Source: an uncultured Methylophilus sp.
GTDB taxonomy: Bacteria > Pseudomonadota > Gammaproteobacteria > Burkholderiales > Methylophilaceae
Direction of reading: 5' to 3'
Length of the DNA: 9,631 nucleotides
Assembly: GCA_936943315.1 (NCBI GenBank)
Contig: CAKZJM010000299.1
Coordinates: 1-9,631, forward strand
Positions 7,188 to 9,631 of this stretch are shown here, one piece after another. Position numbers and translations under genes: made by a program. Below the pieces are notes generated by a model. The model had not been told where the DNA came from and searched no databases. It saw only the letters and a list, made by a program, of their open reading frames with translations. Every line of letters starts with the position of its first letter. Positions within the stretch are counted from its first letter, which is position 1.

Positions 7188-7191
7188 GGAG
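7188..7191 (+). promoter_or_regulatory. Ribosome-binding site of the WaaZ-like gene
   Basis: GGAG lies 11 bases before ATG 7203, in the 51-base gap after the membrane-protein gene. The spacing is on the long side. I see no convincing promoter in this gap, so the gene is probably read with the operon. Confidence 0.45.
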
Positions 7192-7202
7192 TTCAAAAAC
7201 GC

Positions 7203-8165
7203 ATGTCACTGGTAGCAAAAATATTAAAAAAGTGGCACTCGGGGATACGCCGTCTTCGCTTGGGTGACTCATTCAAGCATCAATATAACTGCCATCCCGA
7301 TTTTGATTTAGTCCGTGGTGACACACATTGCATCGTGCAATGGAAAAAGCATCCATTGGCCACCATCCCTTTTGCGCACACGCTAAGCAAGACCGCGCAT
7401 GGCCCATGTTGGATTGTAGCTTCTGGCCCCTCCCTAGCTGAGGTCGATTTAACAGAAATTGCGCAATATCCGACCATTAGTCTTAACTGCGCTATTAAGA
7501 AATTCCTCGATGCAGGCCTGACGCCAACACACAGTATTATCGTCGATCACCGAGTCTTTGAACGTCAGTGGCAATGCGTGGTGGATTCAATACAATCCTG
7601 CGCCCATTGCTTTTTCAGCTTTGAAGGTCTCAGTATTATTGCTGAACGTGCACCCGAATTGCTACAAGGTGGCAATATTTATCTGATTGAATCAGCAAGC
7701 AGAAAATATGGGGTCTCACGCGTAGACATCAAGCAATCCTTGCAACAGTTTCAACAAGACCCAGACATTTTACTGGCCCACGATCTCCTACCTTATTGCC
7801 GGGCGATTGGATTTAGCTACAACCTTGAAAAAGGTGTATTTGCGGGTAAAACCGTAGCCACTTGGGCGGTGCAATTGGCGTTCGGCTTAGGCTACAACGC
7901 CATCTACATTCTGGGTATGGATCTTGGCGGCACCGGCAAGACCCATTTTTACGCAGATAAAAACAATCCTTCACCGGACTTTTTGCGCTATTACGAACCG
8001 CATATCCGCGGATGTTTTGAGCTTGCCCGCGAAGCCAGTGAAAAAAGCGGTGTTAAGTTATATAATCTGTCGCAACAAAGCGCACTACCGGCGCATATTA
8101 TTCCTAAAATCACCCTTACCGAGGCTTTGCAGCAAATAGACGAGAATATGTCCACGCTGAAATGA
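7203..8165 (+). CDS. DUF115/WaaZ-like protein, probable LPS core sugar-transfer protein
   Basis: A 320-residue soluble protein with no clear membrane segment. It has the layout of the DUF115 (MptE-like) fold: WIVASGPSLAEVDL (70–83), TISLNCAIKKFLDAGLTPTHSIIVD (91–115), and later GYNAIYILGMDLGGTGKTHFYAD (230–252). From memory of the family, E. coli WaaZ (RfaZ), linked to adding a third Kdo to the LPS core, has the same order: an SGP motif, a VNG/LN asparagine, a 'TD' or 'VD' at the end of that strand, a GLDL strand followed by FYD, and a closing IYNLS; here KLYNLS is at 285–290. DUF115 also occurs in Maf proteins that put nonulosonic acids on flagellin, but those are much longer. The gene lies seven bases before a CMP-sugar-synthetase-like gene, which fits a CMP-sugar user. 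Family similarity is by eye; the transferase role is inferred. Confidence 0.55.
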   Translation: MSLVAKILKKWHSGIRRLRLGDSFKHQYNCHPDFDLVRGDTHCIVQWKKHPLATIPFAHTLSKTAHGPCWIVASGPSLAEVDLTEIAQYPTISLNCAIKKFLDAGLTPTHSIIVDHRVFERQWQCVVDSIQSCAHCFFSFEGLSIIAERAPELLQGGNIYLIESASRKYGVSRVDIKQSLQQFQQDPDILLAHDLLPYCRAIGFSYNLEKGVFAGKTVATWAVQLAFGLGYNAIYILGMDLGGTGKTHFYADKNNPSPDFLRYYEPHIRGCFELAREASEKSGVKLYNLSQQSALPAHIIPKITLTEALQQIDENMSTLK

Positions 8166-8172
8166 CCAAGTT

Positions 8173-8835
8173 ATGAAAATTATTATTCCATTACAAACCT
8201 GCTCAACGCGTATTCCACACAAAAACATTCGTCCTTTTTATAAAGACGACTCGTTATTTGATATCAAAGCCAAGCAAATCTTGACGTTTGAATCACCGGA
8301 AAACGTGTACGTATCGTCTGAGAGTACTGAGTTGGTCAAGCCTTTGTGTGACAAATATGGGTTTCATTTTATGCAGCGTGATGCCTCTCTCACGGGCAAT
8401 AAAATCTACCAACCCGACCTGGTTAAAGCTTTGACTGATCCGCTACCGGGCGACGATGACATTATGTGGATACAGGTTACCTCCCCACTTTTCAACCAGT
8501 TTAAAGAAGCGCTGGAAGCATGGAAAAATGTGCGCAACGAATATGACTCACTGGTCGCAGTTAAACCGTTTAAAGGCCATTTACTGGATGTGAAGGGCAA
8601 CCCGGTCAATTATGGCTTTGGCTATTGGCATAAAGTATCGCAAGACCTGCCAAAACTATATTCAGTGCTGTGGAGCCTGTTTATTCTCAAGCGTGAGACG
8701 GTCAACCGTTTTCACTACCATATCGGCGTGAACCCATATTTATTCGAGACTAACCACATGGTGGTTGATATTGACTATCACGAGGACTTTGAACTGGCCG
8801 GCATGATTTATACGAAGCTACATGGAACAATTTAG
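8173..8835 (+). CDS. Divergent CMP-sugar synthetase-like cytidylyltransferase (NeuA/KdsB family)
   Basis: A 220-residue cytoplasmic protein with the overall plan of cytidylyltransferases that activate Kdo or nonulosonic acids with CTP. The N-terminal strand and loop are IIPLQTCSTRIPHKNI (4–19), aligning with the CTP-binding loop; WIQVTSPLF (99–107) matches the QxTSPL motif; DSLVAVKP (125–132) follows; and VVDIDYHEDFELAGMIY (197–213) carries the two aspartates D199 and D201 expected to bind magnesium. The loop is unusual: the usual 'ARxGS' reads LQTCS, so the conserved arginine and glycine are missing, while STRxPxK, as in KdsB, and PxKN, as in NeuA, remain. Length is near the family's 225–250. 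It starts seven bases after the WaaZ-like stop with only a weak CAAG as a ribosome-binding site. It probably activates the sugar used by that neighbour; substrate unknown and activity not assured. Confidence 0.68.
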   Translation: MKIIIPLQTCSTRIPHKNIRPFYKDDSLFDIKAKQILTFESPENVYVSSESTELVKPLCDKYGFHFMQRDASLTGNKIYQPDLVKALTDPLPGDDDIMWIQVTSPLFNQFKEALEAWKNVRNEYDSLVAVKPFKGHLLDVKGNPVNYGFGYWHKVSQDLPKLYSVLWSLFILKRETVNRFHYHIGVNPYLFETNHMVVDIDYHEDFELAGMIYTKLHGTI

Positions 8836-9560
8836 TACAAGAATCTGTTTATTTTTCGATAAATCATACGCTTGAGATTACTGAAGTTTAATTTAAAAAT
8901 CTTCTTGCTCAAGCTAATATCACTAATGTCGGTATAGAATTGGTATGCGATTTGAGGGTCTACCAAAAGGCAGTTTATTTTGGGTTGAAGGATTTTCCGA
9001 TAATAATCATCGATACTCACTCCAGAAGTCGGTGCTTCATCTAAAATCTTCCTGTAAACAGAGTGACTAATGATCATGCCATGAGTCAATGTAATACCGT
9101 GACCTTTTAAGATGTTTTTATTAATTTTTCTCACTTTTGATTTTCGATGTAAGTTGCCTCCTAGGTAAATTACATCCCAAGCGACATCTTGTAATTGAAC
9201 TTCCAATTTTTGCATGATCTTCTTAAAATGAGGTTCTATTTCGCAGTCATCTTCAAGAACAACAACTGATAAAAGCCCTTTTTCCGAGGCCATTGAAATG
9301 ATACCCAGATGACTTTGCAAACATCCCCAAGCCGCTTTTACACAATATTCAACATTGTCCTTCTCAATATCTTTTTTTAATTTCCCAGAAATTGTTTTGA
9401 CAAAGTTTTCAGGCAAATCTTTAATATCAAAAGATTGTGCTGAAATTGCAGGATATCTTTCGAAGTGACCTAATTCAAAACGCTCCAACTGTTTACTCAT
9501 CCTTTCCCAGCGATCTGAGCGCGTATTTAAATTAATAACGTAACCATTACTGAGTAACAA
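8832..9560 (-). CDS. Family 25 glycosyltransferase (LPS biosynthesis type)
   Basis: A 242-residue soluble protein of the family that includes bacterial LPS galactosyl- and glucosyltransferases such as LgtB/LpsA types. Motifs: YVINLNTRSDRWERM (7–21) for nucleotide-sugar binding; WGCLQSHLGIISMA (78–91); VVVLEDDCEIEPHF (99–112) with the EDD triad (103–105) expected to bind metal and UDP-sugar; DVIYLGGN (129–136); HGMIISHSVYRKIL; and SIDDYY. The C-terminal 30 residues are basic (SKKIFKLNFSNLKRMIYRK) and could bind membrane. The start is TTG at 9560–9558: an in-frame TAG lies five codons upstream, the only early ATG (codon 21) would delete the YVINLN strand, and a strong ribosome-binding site precedes the TTG. 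It converges with the cytidylyltransferase gene with a four-base overlap. It is very AT-rich (16 of 60 bases G/C in 9361–9420), suggesting separate acquisition. The sugar is unknown. Confidence 0.85.
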   Translation of the reverse strand: MLLSNGYVINLNTRSDRWERMSKQLERFELGHFERYPAISAQSFDIKDLPENFVKTISGKLKKDIEKDNVEYCVKAAWGCLQSHLGIISMASEKGLLSVVVLEDDCEIEPHFKKIMQKLEVQLQDVAWDVIYLGGNLHRKSKVRKINKNILKGHGITLTHGMIISHSVYRKILDEAPTSGVSIDDYYRKILQPKINCLLVDPQIAYQFYTDISDISLSKKIFKLNFSNLKRMIYRKINRFLY

Positions 9561-9566
9561 ACTTTT

Positions 9567-9573
9567 TCCTCTC
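9567..9573 (-). promoter_or_regulatory. Strong ribosome-binding site that fixes the TTG start of the family 25 gene
   Basis: Read on the minus strand this is GAGAGGA, followed by six bases and then TTG. The in-frame TAG at 9575–9573 overlaps its first base, so translation cannot start further upstream in this frame. Confidence 0.65.
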
Positions 9574-9631
9574 TATAAAACCCTACCTTGATCGATCTTT
9601 TTTAAGTACTTTAGCCTTAAAGAAATTGCTC

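Noticed and set aside
7839..7949. GVFAGKT and GGTGKTH in the WaaZ-like protein read as P-loop (Walker A) motifs
   Set aside because: Neither has the GxxxxGK[ST] spacing after a beta strand near the N terminus, and no Walker B follows. DLGGTGKTH matches the known DUF115 D-x-x-x-x-GKTH signature instead.
8870..8914. GCTTGAG … CTCAAGC inverted repeat with an inner GAAG/CTTC as a shared bidirectional terminator
   Set aside because: It lies inside the glycosyltransferase coding region, has a 31-base interior and no T-run on either side. Chance pairing is more likely.
9604..9622. AAGTACTT palindrome and CTTTA/TAAAG hairpin near the window end
   Set aside because: Short, A/T-only pairs in very AT-rich DNA, with no promoter or terminator features around them that I can support.

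Overview
The window looks like chromosomal DNA from a Gram-negative bacterium. Seven genes in a row, six of which I can place, make or use the heptose of the lipopolysaccharide (LPS) inner core, which needs an outer membrane. Protein styles (HldE as a kinase–nucleotidyltransferase fusion, proteobacterial HemH and WaaF) fit a beta- or gammaproteobacterium. A methylotrophic betaproteobacterium (Methylophilaceae) is my guess from general appearance only; no marker here proves it. I see no tRNA, rRNA, insertion sequence, transposase, CRISPR array or replication origin.

Layout. Bases 1–864 are the 3' part of hemH (ferrochelatase), cut by the window edge. Bases 865–1544 are AT-rich and hold one small orphan nucleotidyltransferase-fold gene (1039–1350) between two gene-free stretches of 174 and 194 bases that contain inverted repeats and a probable promoter. 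From 1545 to 8835 seven genes run on the + strand with tiny gaps or overlaps: hldD, gmhA, hldE, waaF, a multi-pass membrane protein resembling GT-C glycosyltransferases, a DUF115/WaaZ-like protein, and a divergent CMP-sugar-synthetase-like cytidylyltransferase. A family 25 glycosyltransferase gene lies on the - strand (9560–8832). It converges on the operon so tightly that the two stop codons overlap. The last 71 bases are its upstream region.

How the genes work together. GmhA isomerises sedoheptulose 7-phosphate, HldE phosphorylates and later adenylylates the heptose, HldD epimerises ADP-heptose to the L,D form, and WaaF adds the second heptose to the inner core. The 7-phosphatase GmhB and heptosyltransferase I (WaaC) are not in the window and must be encoded elsewhere. 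The next three genes look like a strain- or lineage-specific core-decoration module. My inference is that the cytidylyltransferase activates an acidic keto-sugar (Kdo or similar), the WaaZ-like protein attaches or helps attach it, and the membrane protein adds or handles a lipid-linked sugar. The minus-strand glycosyltransferase probably also decorates LPS.

The most interesting part is 5598–8835. The cytidylyltransferase has an altered CTP-binding motif, and its neighbour shares its layout with the poorly understood WaaZ family. Family calls rest on motifs read by eye and remembered family features; no alignment or database search was run.
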